A model generated the notes under the pieces. It was not told where the DNA came from and did not search any database. It saw nothing but the letters and a program-made list of their open reading frames with translations. Both the position numbers and the translations under genes were made by a program. From contig JAHBMJ010000700.1 of the NCBI GenBank assembly GCA_018398765.1, positions 1 to 39,196 of the forward strand: 39,196 nucleotides of DNA, written 5' to 3'. Positions within the stretch are counted from its first letter, which is position 1. Every line of letters starts with the position of its first letter. Below, piece by piece: positions 20,901 through 33,900 of the stretch. Origin of the DNA: Chromera velia (Eukaryota > Sar > Chromeraceae).

Positions 20901-21594
20901 ATTGGAAGGAAGAAAAATAGGGGAGCTTCCGCTGTCCTTCCCTGTGAATTCAAGCGCCTACGGAACAACTGGAAAGGTCACCGTCGTTTATTTATCGGGT
21001 CAGTCACTGACTTGCAAAAAGCCGTTGCAAGGATCGCTAGTCCCTCTCTCTATTCCTTGCAACTGCCCTCATACAGAGGGACCGTCTGTCTTCACATTCT
21101 TTCGCCTTTCTGGCTGACTTGAAGTTCTCTCTCTTTTTTTTTTCCTCCGTCCGTCTTTCACTTTTTCCTCCAAAGAATCCATCCTTCTTCCGGTCCGATG
21201 GGCGTAGGAAGAACAAATGCAGCAGAACAATGGAGGGAGAAAGTCAGGCAAAGAAAGAACGTCTGTTTTTAGATAGTTCCCTTTGGTCCTTCCCTCGAAT
21301 GCTTTGCCTGTCCTCTCTCCTTCGCCTTTCCTTTTCGTCTCCATCAATAAAATTGGGATCCTTGCACTCCTCCTTCCGAAATTTCCCTTTTTCATGCCGC
21401 TTCTGTCTCGGCGAGATACCGTCCGTAGTGCTTTCTGTATGCCCCTGTCTTCATCCAATTAAAAAAACGCAAGGAGCGAGTGGCACCCTAACCTGAAAAT
21501 GCACAACACTGATGCAGCGAATGGCAATAATAGAGGACAGCATTCACACATGCATTCAGTCATGTCTCTCTATGTACTATCGACTCTCTCACTC

Positions 21595-21610
21595 TCCGTC
21601 TCTCTCTCTC

Positions 21611-21644
<34 letters not shown>

Positions 21645-21646
21645 TG
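21595..21646 (+). repeat. (CT)n-(GT)n microsatellite
   Basis: TC dinucleotides passing directly into TG dinucleotides. Confidence 0.85.
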
Positions 21647-21935
21647 ACGGTGTGAGGACATCTATGCAGACAGAAAGAAAGAGGTTGTTCAGTGTGGGCT
21701 GGGAACCTTTCTTGCATCGAGGAAGAGAGAGAGAGGGGGGGGAAGGAGAACACAAAGGCATGTATGGTAGCAGGACTGTGTGTGAGTCAAAAGAAGATCG
21801 GATGGAGAATGAACGAAGGAAGGAAGGACACACCGAAACAGACATCCAAGTTCTCTCTTTCTATCTGTTTTCTTTGCCTTCCTTTCGGTGGCTTGAACTC
21901 ACGACGCCAGACTCACCTTCTTTCCATGCACACAG

Positions 21936-21967
<32 letters not shown>

Positions 21968-22638
21968 AGAGAGAGACCATACACACACACAAACACACGC
22001 TGTCATTCTATGACGTCAAGCACTTGCTCGAACACCCATGCATTACTCCTTTTCCTTTCTTGTTCCGATCTCGGATGAATCAAAGGAAGTGAAATGAGAA
22101 GACAAAGAGAGTGAGTCAGTCAGCCAATTGACTCATTCACCCGTCTTTCAGCTTCGATCCTCTTTTCAGCGATTAATTTCGGTCAATCCATTTCTGCATC
22201 CAGTCAGTCGATCCATCGACCCCATCAGTCGATGCTGCGTGCGTCATGCAATAGAAAGAAAGAAAGAAACAAGCTTTCTGGTACGACGACAAACGTTTGG
22301 GGAAGGGAAGGGGAGGCCGGGGCAGACTCTGACCTGTCTGTATCTGCACGTCGACCTCTTTCCTTCCCCCCTCCTGTTTAGAAAAGATTACAGGCACTCT
22401 GCCCTTCCTTCACTCTCTCCTCCTCTTCCCCCTTTCCCTCGTTTTTCTTCGCTTCCTCCCCCAACAGGGAAAAGAAACCAGCGAGAGACGGGGGGGAAAG
22501 GGTCATTCAGAGAATCCTTTTCTTTCCTCGTTCCCCTCCGACAGAAGAAGCGAAGAGGAGGGGAAGGCAAAGAAGGAAAGCTAGAAGCAACCAGGGAAGA
22601 CAGAAAAGAAAAGACAGACCGAACACTTTGCGGGGGAG

Positions 22639-22644
22639 CACACA

Positions 22645-22685
<41 letters not shown>
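22639..22685 (+). repeat. (CA)n microsatellite
   Basis: Nearly pure CA dinucleotides with one CGCG interruption. Confidence 0.9.
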
Positions 22686-22688
<3 letters not shown>

Positions 22689-24433
22689 CAAGCGCACATA
22701 GAAAGACAGAGAAAGAGAGAGGGAAGGGACACCGGGTGAGAGAGAGAAAGAGAAGAGGGCGAAAGAGAGAGAGCAGCATCAATCGGTCAATTGACCGACC
22801 AGGCGGACGGGAAGGAAGACAAGAAGGCAGAGAAGTCTCTCTCGACCGCCCGCTGGTTGCAACGATTCTCTCCCGTGAGCTTTTCCTTTCCATCTCTCCC
22901 TACTTCTTCTTTCCTCCGAGGAGAGAAAGCGAATGGGAAGAAAGGGGGGAAGAGCGGAGAGAAAGAAGACAAAAGAAGATGAGAGAGAAAGGGAGGCGCC
23001 TTCTGTCTAGAAGACGCAGGTCAAGTCAGAGGAAGGGGAAGGAAGGAGAGAGGGCTAGCTACTCAACTCCTTGCATCGACTTGCCTGTCTAAGTGCCAGC
23101 CGATTCTTATTTTTACTTTGCCGTCTCGGCCTCCTTCGTCATTTCGTCTCGTCATTCAGTTGAATTCGTTGGAGAGAGAGGGCCAAAGGATGAAGAGGAG
23201 GAGGCAAAGGAGACAAGAAAAGAGCGAGAGAGGGAGAGGGAGAGAGAGGTGAAGGAAGAAAGAGAAAGAAGACAAGGGTGCCGTCGAAAGAACATTTCAA
23301 CAGACCAACAGAGGAGGAACCGGATGGGTGCATGTAGAGTGTGAAACAGACAGACAGCAGACACGCGAATGAGTGAATCACAGCTTGCATCCCATCTACA
23401 CCAGCACACTGCCTTTCTTTAGTAGGGTGAACGAAGAAAATGGGAAGGAGTGGAAAGGGTCGATGGATGTCGACTTTATTTGAATCGCTTGCTTTTTGAC
23501 CGACCAGAACGAACAAGAGAAAGAAGAAGAGAAAGTGCAGCCCGCCACCAGGCAGTCAGGTAGCTTCCGTCTCCTCCTTCTCTGAACAGAACAGCTTAGG
23601 GACAACAAATCAAGTCATAAGCAATCGTCTGTCTGTCTGCTTAGAAGAATTTGGATTTACAGGAAGATAGCAAGGAAAAAAGAAACAAAAAAGAAAAATC
23701 CATTCACCATCGGAGGGAATCACTCATACGTGCTTCGTTTTTGCGTACAACTGATACAGTGACTCTCTCTCCCTCTAGCTCTCCTTGTGTTCCTCCTTGA
23801 GAGTCCCACATCCATCCTCCAACAATGCCACCGCTGTACACCTAGAAAGAAAAAGAGAAGCAGTTGATATCCAGTCCCATCAAAGTTCAGTATTGTTTTT
23901 CTGAACCGTCCCTTCCCTCCGTCCGTTTTCTGTCTCTCTCTAAAAAACACATTCTTCCCCTTTTCTTTCTTTCTTTCTTTCCGTCGTTTTTTCTTCGCTC
24001 GTCTGAAAGCGCGTATCTGGATGGTGTTTGCGCGTGTGGGGGGGAGGGGGAAAGGAGGGGAGGGGAGCAGGAGAAACAGGTCGGTCCGGAGGGAATTTTT
24101 GTTTTTTGTTCTTTCAACTCTTATGACCACAACCTCCGGCCCTCTCTGTTGGTCTGTCTGCTGTCTTCTCTCTGACTGGCCATCCGTGTTCCTTCTTTGG
24201 TGTTCCGCCGGCCCTCTTTTGATTCATGAATTCGTTTTCGTTTGCTACTTCATTCTCATGCGCGTTCTCTCTCTTTCAGACCTGCTTACACGACAGCAGA
24301 GAGCGCAAGGAAGCTCAATGCAACAAAAAGCAGGAAACAGAGACACACAACAAAGGAAAAAGGACCAATAACAAAGAGAAATTTTCTCGGCTTGCTGTCT
24401 GTTCACAAAAAAAAACACTGGGAACAAAAAAGA

Positions 24434-24463
24434 CAATTAATTAATTGATTAATTAATTAATTA
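24434..24463. repeat. (AATT)n tract
   Basis: ATTAATTAATTGATTAATTA-type self-complementary tetranucleotide repeat. Confidence 0.85.
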
Positions 24464-25029
24464 AGGACATCAATGCAGAAATCGATTCATCGTCGACAGA
24501 TGAGAGAACGAACAGAAAAGAAAAAAGACGATTCTCTCCAAGAGGTTCCGATCCAAGGAAAGAGAAACAGAAGGAAGGAAGGAAGAGACGAAAGAAGGGA
24601 TAGTCGAAGTTTGAAAAGAAAGAAAGAAAGACAGACAGAAAGAAATAAAGGCAGTTCAAGAGCCATTCATTCATTCATTCAAATGGAGGAAGCATTCTCA
24701 ATCACCAATAGGGTGCATTTATTCTTTCATACATTCAAACAGGGACCCTTCGTTCGATCGTTCATTCTGCCAGCAATCAATCATTCATTCATTCGTGTTT
24801 CCTTCCTTCCTTCCTTTTCACGTTGCCCTTCCAGTCCAATCGTCTCCTTCCCTCCCTTCTCTCTTCTCTTCCTCTGCCCCTTCGCGTCTTTTCATCAATC
24901 GTCACAGAGAGAGAGAAGGAATGAGTCAAACACAACCAGGGCAATCCGAATTCACCTTTCCTTTCTTGTACCTACCTTTCTCTGTTCCTCCCTCCTACAC
25001 GAGGAGAGCGGAAGGTAAGTACTTACGTA

Positions 25030-25031
25030 TT

Positions 25032-25067
<36 letters not shown>
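25030..25067 (+). repeat. (TTTC)n microsatellite
   Basis: Nine to ten TTTC units, directly after the palindrome GTAAGTACTTAC at 25015-25026. Confidence 0.9.
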
Positions 25068-25612
25068 GACTCGTCAACCAACCATCGACAACTTTCTTCC
25101 TGTTTCCCTTCCTCCCTCCTCTCTTTCGGCCTCGGTCGAGACAAACCGGAAAGGAAACGAAGGAAGACACGCGATCGGAAGAACAGAGAAACCAAAGAAG
25201 AGGGGGAGAGAGGGAGAGAGAAAACGCTAGCTAGGTCCAGGTGCACACTTGACAGACAGACCAGTCATGCACGTCCTTCCTTCACTCTAGAAGAGGGGGG
25301 AAGGGAGGAAAGGAGGTACACGGGGGGGCATAAGTCATCAATTAACGATCGAGACAGTAACAGAAGAACGCATCGTAATTTTTCAGGGAAGGAACAGGAA
25401 GGAGCGAGGGTAAGGGCATCAGGGTTGATGTACCGAGAGAGCAATCGTACAACAAGAGAGAGAGAAAACGTATCTGACGACAGAAAGAAAAGAAGATAAA
25501 GAAAGATGGATGCATGGATTTTGATCTGGGTTCGTTTTTTCCTTTTCCAGTCTTTCCTTCTTCTTTTCTCCTTGTCTATTCCGCTTCTCTTCCCTCCGCT
25601 GTTTCTCCCTTC

Positions 25613-28600
25613 CTATTCTTCTCTTTGACGTTTCGACCCTCTCTCACCGCCATCCCCTCCCTTGCTGTACTTTGTTCCTGCTCCCGGACGAGAAGACGTT
25701 CCACCTGTCCCCCCACAACCCCCCCCTCGACTCCCTGAGAAAGCAGACACATGACTAGTCAGTCGACTCGCCGGAGACCCCTGGGAGGAATCGAGGCCTG
25801 TTGCTGCAGGCGAAGGACACTTCATCCTCTCCTCCATCTGACATCCCTCAGGAATGTCCTCCTCAGCCACATCGGTCAGTTTGTTGAAACACCACCCGCC
25901 CGTGATGTTCGACGCTCCACCCTGTCCCACTTTGAACTTCAACGCGCGGCTGATCGTACCGGCGTTGATGCTCAGCGAGTCAGCACACCCACGCAGAGAA
26001 GGAAACACCCGGACCTGCAAGGAGGGGGGAAGGGAGGGAGCGTGAGACCATTCTTGGTGTTGACCGCATCTTGAGCAAAAGACTTCAGAAGAGGCGGAAA
26101 GGGGGTAAACGAAATCGGACGAAAAGAGATGAAGAAGGCGACCTATCGCAACAAGACAGTCACCAAGCATGCAAATGAAGGAAGTGTATGGATGGATGGA
26201 TGAACAGGCCACGGGACTGTATGGATGGATGGATGAACAGGCCACGGGACCCGAGCATGCCCCCCTACACACAATCCTTTTGTGTCTTCCCTTCGCTTCC
26301 GCTCTGTCGGGCTGCGTCCCAGCCAGAGAAAGAGACAAAGAAAGAGACCAATAGGAAGGAACGGAGAGAACACCATGCAGACAGACGCAGGAAACGAAAC
26401 TCTCCCCTCGCAGATTTATTTGTCTCCAGGCTGACCTACCGTGCCGCTTTCGAGGTGCTTTGCATGGATCGGAATGATGTTCGAATGCCCTGAGGCCGCA
26501 GTCTTGTCAAGGATTGCTTGAGCGCGGGCTGATGGAACACCATTGGCTGCTGGAGTCAGAGCGACAGGGGCTGCGTGGCCTCCTCGGCGGCTGCTGCCGT
26601 TTCCGTCTCCTGAAGCGGATGCGCCGAGAACTGCCCCCGGTCCCCCCCCAAGCACTGCTCCACTGGGTGCCTTTGCTCCCTTCCCCTTGCCGATGCCTCT
26701 ACCCTTTGATTTCTTCGAGCTGCCCCCCAACAGCACACTCAACCCCCCAGGCCCTGTCTGTTGTTGGGATTTCAGGACCTTCTTTGAAGGAATCTTCAGG
26801 GGAGCGGACTCGCTGTCAGGAGTCACTGACGATCTCGCAGCAGACCGAGGAGGGGTGGAGGCACCCGTCTCTCCCTTCTTCTTGCTCTTCTTCGTGAAGA
26901 CGTCGGAGGGAATCCCCCCCAGAGTCGAGGGAGAGGAGGCGGGTGGAGGAGAACCGAAGCGCAGGCTGCAACCATAACAGGCAGGCAGAAGAGGGAGTTA
27001 GTGGAAATGTCAAAAGAAAAAATTGTGCAAGCGGAATGAATGAGGGTGGAACGGCTTTCGACCTCAACTAAGAAGAAAAATGCAAGCACACTGAGAAGAT
27101 CCTTAAAAAACAGATGCCGAGAGAAGAAAATCCAGTCAAGGCATCTCTCTCACGTGCGTGTTGTCCTGACTCGGTCAAGAAAAAAAACAATCAGAGACCG
27201 AAAGGGAAAAAAAGAACAGAACAAACAGGGCTCGAAGGAAAAGAAAAAAGAGCCCAAGTCGAGAAGGAGAGGAGAGTCTTTTCTCAGCCGCTCGCTGAAA
27301 AGATTTTCTTTTTGCTTTCTCTTCCGCGTTCTTCTTTTTTCAATCTGGTTCTTCCACAAAACTTTTCTGTTTCTCTTCCTTCCTTCCTTCTCTTCAGCAA
27401 CTGACTGACCCTTTCTTCTTCTTTTTCTTCTCCGACGCTCCCTTGGCACTTCCTTTCATGCCCATAGGCAGATCCACCCCCTTCCGCACAGACAGACCGC
27501 TACCCTTCTCTGCCGCCGTCTCTGTCTTGACTGCTACCCACTCTCCTTTGTGCTTTTTGGCCTTTCGGGTGTCTCCCTCTTTCCCCCCCTCCTGTTGCGT
27601 TCTTTGACTCCCTCCATTTTCTTCCATCTCATCGTCATCATCACTGCTGTCCTCGTCTGAGTCCTCTCTCAGTCGCTTCATCGAGATGCCGCCATCGGGC
27701 ATTCTCATCTCACCCCCCTCATAATCCCCTGCAGACGCCTGCGTAGAGGGACCCGGGGGGGGACTGGGGGATCCGGTCAACGAGCCCGAGGACGAGGTCT
27801 GTGAGAGTGAGAGAGGGTGGTGCAGGAAGGGCTGTCCCTGCCGAGTGGCCGGGCAGGGGTTCACGGGACGGGAGATGATGAGGGAATTTGAGAGCATCGG
27901 AGGATCTGCCTCCCCGTCTCCTCTCTTCCCCCCCTCAAACGCAAACGCCGCAGCATCAGAATCGATCCAGTCACAGAATCGAGGGGGGCCCTGACTGCCA
28001 TTGCATGCCGCCCCTCCCTTCACCCTCTTTCTCTGCTGAAGTGAGGTGTCGACGGAGGGGCGTTGTGCTGTCACGGGTGAGGGGGGAGCAGACGGCTGCT
28101 CTTGACTCTGCTCCTGGCCATGTTGCTGAGGAGACTGAGGGGACCTCTGCTGATGGCGCTCCTCACTCCAGCCCCCCGAAGGCAGGTGCGAGCTGCTGTC
28201 GCGGCTGCTGCTACAGCTGCTACTGCTGGGGGAGGGCCTTTGGCATCTTCGAGCATTGCACTGACGTGCAAGAGAGAGGGGAATAAATTTGGATTTCGGC
28301 CCGGGGTCCTTCAGGAAAGGGCCCTCGAGGATCGGACGGTGCGCTATGGCAGTGGAGGTCTGTAGTTCGTGGTATGTTCTCTGAGTGGCAAAGGGGAGGA
28401 TCCGCCCTGCGCACTCGCGTCTGTGCCTCTCTCTCTCCGTCTCCTCACCCCTCTCCTGGCGTGCGTCAGGACGTCCTCGGGACCTGATCTCCTTCTTTCC
28501 TGGGGGGGGGACCAACGTGTCAGCAGGGGGGGGGGAGGGTGCGGCTGCTGCGTCGTCTGTCAGGAGAAGGGAAGAGGAGGAGGATGACCCTCCTGTCTCC

Positions 28601-29664
28601 ATTAACTGCTGTGGCAGTCTCTCCCTCTCTGTGCCTGTCAACCGTCTCCTTCCCTTTCGCGTAGGACTCCGGTGGGCCAGGCTGGACAGGTTCTTGAGGC
28701 TGTAGTAGGGGAAGGGGGGGCTCACCTGCCCTCCCACAATCGGGTTGACAAGCCATGTCTCCACCCTCTCTGTCTGCATATACGCGGGCCCCGGCATACT
28801 ATACAAATCCGAGAGTGTTGGACCCTCAGCAAGCATCTGGGAACCGTACTCATGCTGCAGCTGCAGCTGATAGGAAGCCGACTCTGCACTGTAGGTGGGA
28901 TCTGAGAAGTCATACAGAGGGGGGGGGGCAGAGTGAGAATAGTAGTTTGCATTCGAACCATAGTCCCCAGGAAGATGATCGTAGTTTCTATTCGCACCAA
29001 AAACCCCACCATCCAGGGGCCCTGCACTTCTGGTTGGACTGTCAAAGGGATGGGGTGGGAAGAATCCATGCTGGTCGTTGTCTGTGAGCATATGGCAATG
29101 TGGGGAGGAACCATTGGTGGGGGAACAGAGGGGGGGGAAGGGTTGGGATCCCCCATGAGGACTCAGGGCACCCCCAGAGTTCATGCGAACTCCTAGGATC
29201 TCACAGTCAGAAGAACCACCTTGCTCCCCTCCCAAGATTTCAAGACCTGGCAAAGGTCCGTCTGGGGGTGGAGAAGAAGCAGAGGATGAGGAGGAAGGTC
29301 CATGATCTTGATCATGGACATGGTGGGTGTGGAGCATTGTCAGTTCTTCGTCAGGGGCAGCGGAGAGAGACGTCAAGACACCCTGATCGCGAAACTCAAC
29401 TATCGATCGCTCTCTGTCTGTGTCAGCCATTTCACCAGAGTCGTCTTCACTTCGGATCATCTCTCCAATCCCCTCTGCAGCGCCAACCATCTTCGCATCT
29501 CCATCTCTCCAGAGATGATTTTCTACACCTGACTCTATTCCTCGTTCTACAGATTGCATCATTTCCTTTCCGTCTCCTATTAATACGCTTTTCTTTTGAT
29601 TGGTTGACGGACAAGAAGAGTAGTTTACTTGTTCAGAGAGGCGAGAAGGAAAGTCAAAGAGCAA
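25613..29664 (-). CDS. Large disordered nuclear-type protein with C-terminal IENR1/NUMOD1-like HTH
   Basis: Minus-strand exons 29664-27410, 26965-26440 and 26014-25613 join in frame (phases 2 and 0) into 1060 aa, stop TAG. Residues 1-750 are low-complexity: Ser/Pro/Gly/Gln, His-rich patches, Tyr/Ser repeats, an acidic cluster (REDSDEDSSDDDDEMEE) and a run of lysines (EKKKKKKG) that could be a nuclear signal. Exon 2 is Lys/Gly/Ser-rich. Across the exon 2-3 junction the sequence IIPIHAKHLESGT + VRVFPSLRGCADSL + INAGTISRALK, ending GGWCFNKL, has the shape of IENR1/NUMOD1 modules: a beta strand, then F-x-S-x-x-x-C/A-A, then a TISRAL recognition helix. That suggests DNA binding. It is a hypothetical nuclear regulator with no known orthologue that I can name. 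The start is the first ATG of the open frame; an upstream exon is possible. Confidence 0.65.
26185..26250 (+). repeat. 33-bp tandem duplication inside an intron
   Basis: The unit 26185-26217, made of GGAT tetranucleotides followed by GAACAGGCCACGGGAC, is repeated exactly at 26218-26250. It lies in the 26015-26439 intron of the minus-strand gene. Confidence 0.85.
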
Positions 29665-30910
29665 TACGGATCGTTCCTCTACCTCAATCCTCTTCTACGC
29701 CAGTCAATCAAATAAGAACGAACGCCCTCAGTCACACTCGTCTCCCGTCCTACAAATATTACTGATTCCAGATTCTGACAACAGCTGATGTACGCCAACG
29801 ACACAAATGACACTGTCGCTTCCTGAAGCAGATCCCTGACTAAATACGTCTCATCTTTGACCGGGGAAAACCCACCAATGATGCGGCTGGGGACGATGAA
29901 AGGGGTCGACATGGGTCGACTACACAATTCTGAGTGGCCTCGAGACGAGGCAATGGAAGGAGTTTTTTTTTTTTTCTGCGCGCGCGGGCGGGATTAAACT
30001 TTATAATACGTTTTTCTCCTTCGGACTCCGGCATGAATTCGTGTTTAGGCGCGTGGTTCCCCCGCGGCAGTGCCGGCACGTCACACAAGTGCGCCGGGGC
30101 CTCAGAAAGGTGTGGGGCCCGCGGCCACGCACTCTTTCGCGGAAGTGCTCGCACGCACTTTCTGCACTGAGGTGGCTCTTCCTAATTTCAGTTCGCGAGA
30201 ATTTGGCCGTCTCTTTTTGCCCATCGTCTCCCAAATTTCGAGAAAACTTCATTCGTGTCCGCCTGGACTCCGCCAAGCAGGACAATTCCAACGATTCAAT
30301 GGAATTGAGGCAGAAATTAAAGTGCTGTTCAATTGTGAAGAAGCTGTCACTGGCGAAGCGCATTTGAAAAAAACAGGCATCTTCGTGCGACTCGAGAGCT
30401 TTCCAATTTGGTACCCGGAAAACGTCGTACTCTCATACGGGCTGTAGCTGGATCTCACCCGCCTCCCAGCCCTTGTCTGTGCACTGATTGGACAGATCAA
30501 CTGGGACCATTTCCGGAGAGTTACACCTCTTTGCCTAAAATTCGCATTCAAGAGGGAAGGCTTTCGACTCTTTGTTGAAGGGTTTCCTTCTCGTGTGTTT
30601 TCTTTCTTGATTCCTTCACTTTGCAGTCTCGTGTATGCCTGCCTGTCTGTGATGAAGTCCTTTTGCTGACTGCCAGCTGACGATAGACAAAGGTTCGGGC
30701 CGACCCCACCAGGCAGCGAAGACAAGAGAAAGAAACCCTCTGTCACATCTCCGGCAGACTGCAATCCGACAAGGAGCGTTCGAAGGACGGAATTCGCGTT
30801 CGATTCCATCCTGTAGTCCTAACGTTATCCTTTGCCCTCCCGCGTGTCCACAGAGAGAGACGGAGAGAGCGTTCACCAAGCAGGTGCCCTGATTGAATTG
30901 AAGAGGAAAA
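29665..30910. promoter_or_regulatory. Divergent intergenic region with CpG-rich block
   Basis: Separates two genes transcribed outward (minus from 29664, plus from 30911). A T11 run and CGCGCGCGGGCGGG at about 29965-29992 open a CpG-dense stretch to about 30170 (GGCGCGTGG, CCGCGGCAGTGCCGGC, GCGGCCACGCAC). The composition resembles the block ahead of the MFS gene, so it probably holds one or both promoters. Small ORFs here lack coding character. Confidence 0.4.
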
Positions 30911-33900
30911 ATGAGCGCACGTCAGTCAGAGAAGTCTGTGGGTGGAAGTTCGTGGAATAAAGAGAACCGAGGAATAGTTCCCTTCCCTCCCTCTCATTCT
31001 TTGCTGCCTCCTTCGTTCCCTTGCAGCATTCCTTCTTCTCTTTCTTTTCTTCTTGTGTCACTTCGATTTTCCTAGAGTCCGTTCACACAGCAGCTCTGTT
31101 TGTTCATGTAGGAGATCCCGTGTTTTAGTCAAAGTCTTGGAGGGACTTTTCTACTCATGCGTTTGTTTGAGTCCGAAGGTGCAAGAAAGAAGGACTCTGT
31201 GACATCTCTCCCCCCCCCTGACTTGCTCCCCCCTCCCTGTCCTCAGCGGCTGCAAAGGAGAAGAAGATCATGTACGTCCCCAAGGCTTCCAGCCCCCCCG
31301 CGGATGCGCCTCAGACCCAAATGAGGTCCGTCACTTCATTTCACACGGGGGGGAGAAGGAATGTGTGTGAGAACAATTGAAACGCCCAGCAGTCGCATGG
31401 GTTTGCCCGTCTGTGTGTTCTTCCCAAATAGGATGTGTGAATGCACGTCTGCCTAACCTGCTGCTTTCTGAGTGGCTGGCAGATCCTCGCAGTGGCCAGA
31501 AGTGCCGGCCTGCAATACAGGGAAGACCGTTTCCCACGTCCATACAAACACGTGTGCTTGACGGCGTCCCCCGACTTCTTTGCGGCTTGTTTCCTGTTCG
31601 ATTGATTTATTTGTTTGTTTCTTTTCATTGCGGTCCGATCTTGCTGCCTGCCGAAAAGAAAACATTGCGAGTCTGTCTACTTACCTTTCGCAATCCATGC
31701 CGCCAGTCTCTTCCCGCATCCCTCTTCTTTCCGCAATCCGACTGTGTGCACTCACTGACGATGGGTCTATCAATTCTCTCTAGTCAACTTTTTTCTTTCC
31801 TCTTCACCTCTACTCTCTTCTGATCTCAATTCGTCTCCTGTCCCTCTCTTTCTTCCCGGGTCTCCGGTCGCACAGTCCAGCGCTCTTGTGCATGCCTCAC
31901 GTAGGCCCCCTTCAGTGAGCATTTCGGTTGCTGTTCCGTTCACTTGCTGTGCACTGTCCGGTGTGCACCCCACACCGCCCGACGTCGTTTTTATCCTCTC
32001 GGGCTGCTTCCTTCCTTCCTGCAGAAATGCGCAAAAGTACTTATTCATATGTTCCCCCGTGCATGCGCATGTTCGTTCAGGTACGTCCCGAAGGGCGACA
32101 GCCTTCAGGACCCTGAGGTCGCCTCTGCTTCTTATGGCGGGAGAAAGAACGAGAACTACAACTCGCACACTGTCGCAAACGATCCCTGTGCAACTCTCGG
32201 GCCTGAGGGGCTCAGACCGGGCGTTTACGGAAAGGGGGATATGCCAGGGGGGGTTAGGAACAATCGCAGAGGTGATAGAGAGAGAGAAAGGGGGGGAAAG
32301 GGCCCCGGCAGAGACAAGTACGACTATGACGAAGGGCCCCAGCAGCCTGGTGGGCCCGTGGAGCGTGTTTTTGACAAACTGATGATGCGTGATCGGGAGA
32401 GGGAGAGAAGCGGGGAGAGGGGCATGCCGATGCCCCGGGGAGGACCCGACAGAGACCGCGATTTCCCCCCCACAGAATACCCCCAGAGAGGGGGAAACCC
32501 CAGAGGAGGAGGAGACAGGTACGGGGGCCCCGGCCCGGGTGGGGATTTCAACGGACCTCCCTATGACTATGATCGCCGTCGTGACCCCCCCCCGATGATG
32601 CACGACGACTACTCGCCCGACGGATACGGCCCCCCCCCTGGAAGGTTTCAGGGAGCGCCCCAAGGGCCCCGGCCCCGCGGTCCCCCTTTCCCCGGTGGGC
32701 CTGTGGAAGATCTCCCGGGCTATCCTCGCATGGGCCCAGGAGGCCCACCAGGACCCATGGGCCCCGGCCGAGGTCGCGGCCCCTTGCCCGATGACGCAGA
32801 TTTCATGGGCGGTCCCCCTGGCCCCCGGGGTGGGAGGGGTGGGTATGGGATGGGCCCAGGAGGACTGCCGGGCCCCGGCATGGGAGGGGGTGAATGGCCA
32901 GAAAGGCCTCCAGTCAGAGGGAGGGGGAGGGGTCCGCGTGACGAGGACTTACCGGAGTGGGCCCGTGATGAAGATGGGCCCTATGGTCCCCCAGACGGAC
33001 GCCCGAGGAGTGGGGGGGGCCCTATGGGACGCCCCGGGGCCCCTGGGCCCTACCCCCCGAGGGGTCCGCCCGATGGACGATGGGACGAACCCGACATGGG
33101 GCCCATGGGTGGGCCCCGAAGGCCCCCTGCGGTGCCTGAATGGGAAATGGGGGCACCCCCGCCTCCAGACTTCATGAGAGGGGGGCGCGGTGGGGGCCCT
33201 GGGGGTATGCCGATGAGAGGGGGCCCCGGCGTGGGTATGAGGGGAGGCAGAGGTGGTGGGCCTGGAATGGAGTGGGAGGGGGGGCACTCTCCCCGTGCTC
33301 CAGGGCCTGGCCCCTTCGGCCCCGGCATGGGGGGCCCCGGCCCGGACTTCGATGGTCCTTACGGTCCCTCTCGTGGGGGGGGGCGTGGCGGCGGTCCAAG
33401 AGGACCTGTGTACCCCCCTCGGGGCGGCGGGGGGGGTCCCATGGGGCCGCCTCGTGGCGGCATGGGGGGAGGAGGTCCCCCTATGATGCGCGGAGGGCGC
33501 GGGGGTATGAGGCCGCCTATGCGAGACGACAGGGGTGAGTTTGGGTATGAGGGGAGGGAGAGGAGGTCGGGAGGAATGGATCGTGGCGCGCCGCCACCTT
33601 TGAAGGATGACACGATTTTCCTTCAGTTGATGTTCCACGCCATCGGATCGAAGGCGAAGAGAAAGCAGCTGTCGTTCGGGGGCATTGAGGGGAAGCCTGA
33701 AGGGTATGAGGATGGGGCGTTGACTGAGAAGGAACTCCTTGCGAATAAGATTTTCCTGGGGTCCCCTGTCGAACAGGAACATGCGGTGTGTGACATTTGG
33801 CCGGGGTTTTTGAACATCGGTTTGATGAAAATCAACAGAGTGGGCTCGTCCCTTCAGCCGCACGCCGCATCTGTGTTCAACGAACTTGTCCAGACCTCTT

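Larger units (their letters stand above)
17945..25612. other. 7.7-kb repeat-rich stretch without a supported gene
   Basis: Begins with ATCACTT repeats (about 17945-17985), then mixed DNA with CA-, GA-, CT- and GAAA-rich tracts. Open frames on both strands are low-complexity (Ser/Arg/Lys/Pro runs) and overlap one another. I found no domain motif and no consistent exon chain. It may be the 3' flank of the minus-strand gene ending at 25613. Confidence 0.5.

Noticed and set aside
20833-21117. 94-codon plus-strand ORF with fairly protein-like composition
   Set aside because: No motif, no splice partners, surrounded by low-complexity DNA; likely chance.
31944-32080. In-frame upstream part of the big RGG frame
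   Set aside because: A CAG acceptor at 32078-32080 joins in phase to the exon ending at 31325 (QTQM + RYVPK), so this part is intron.
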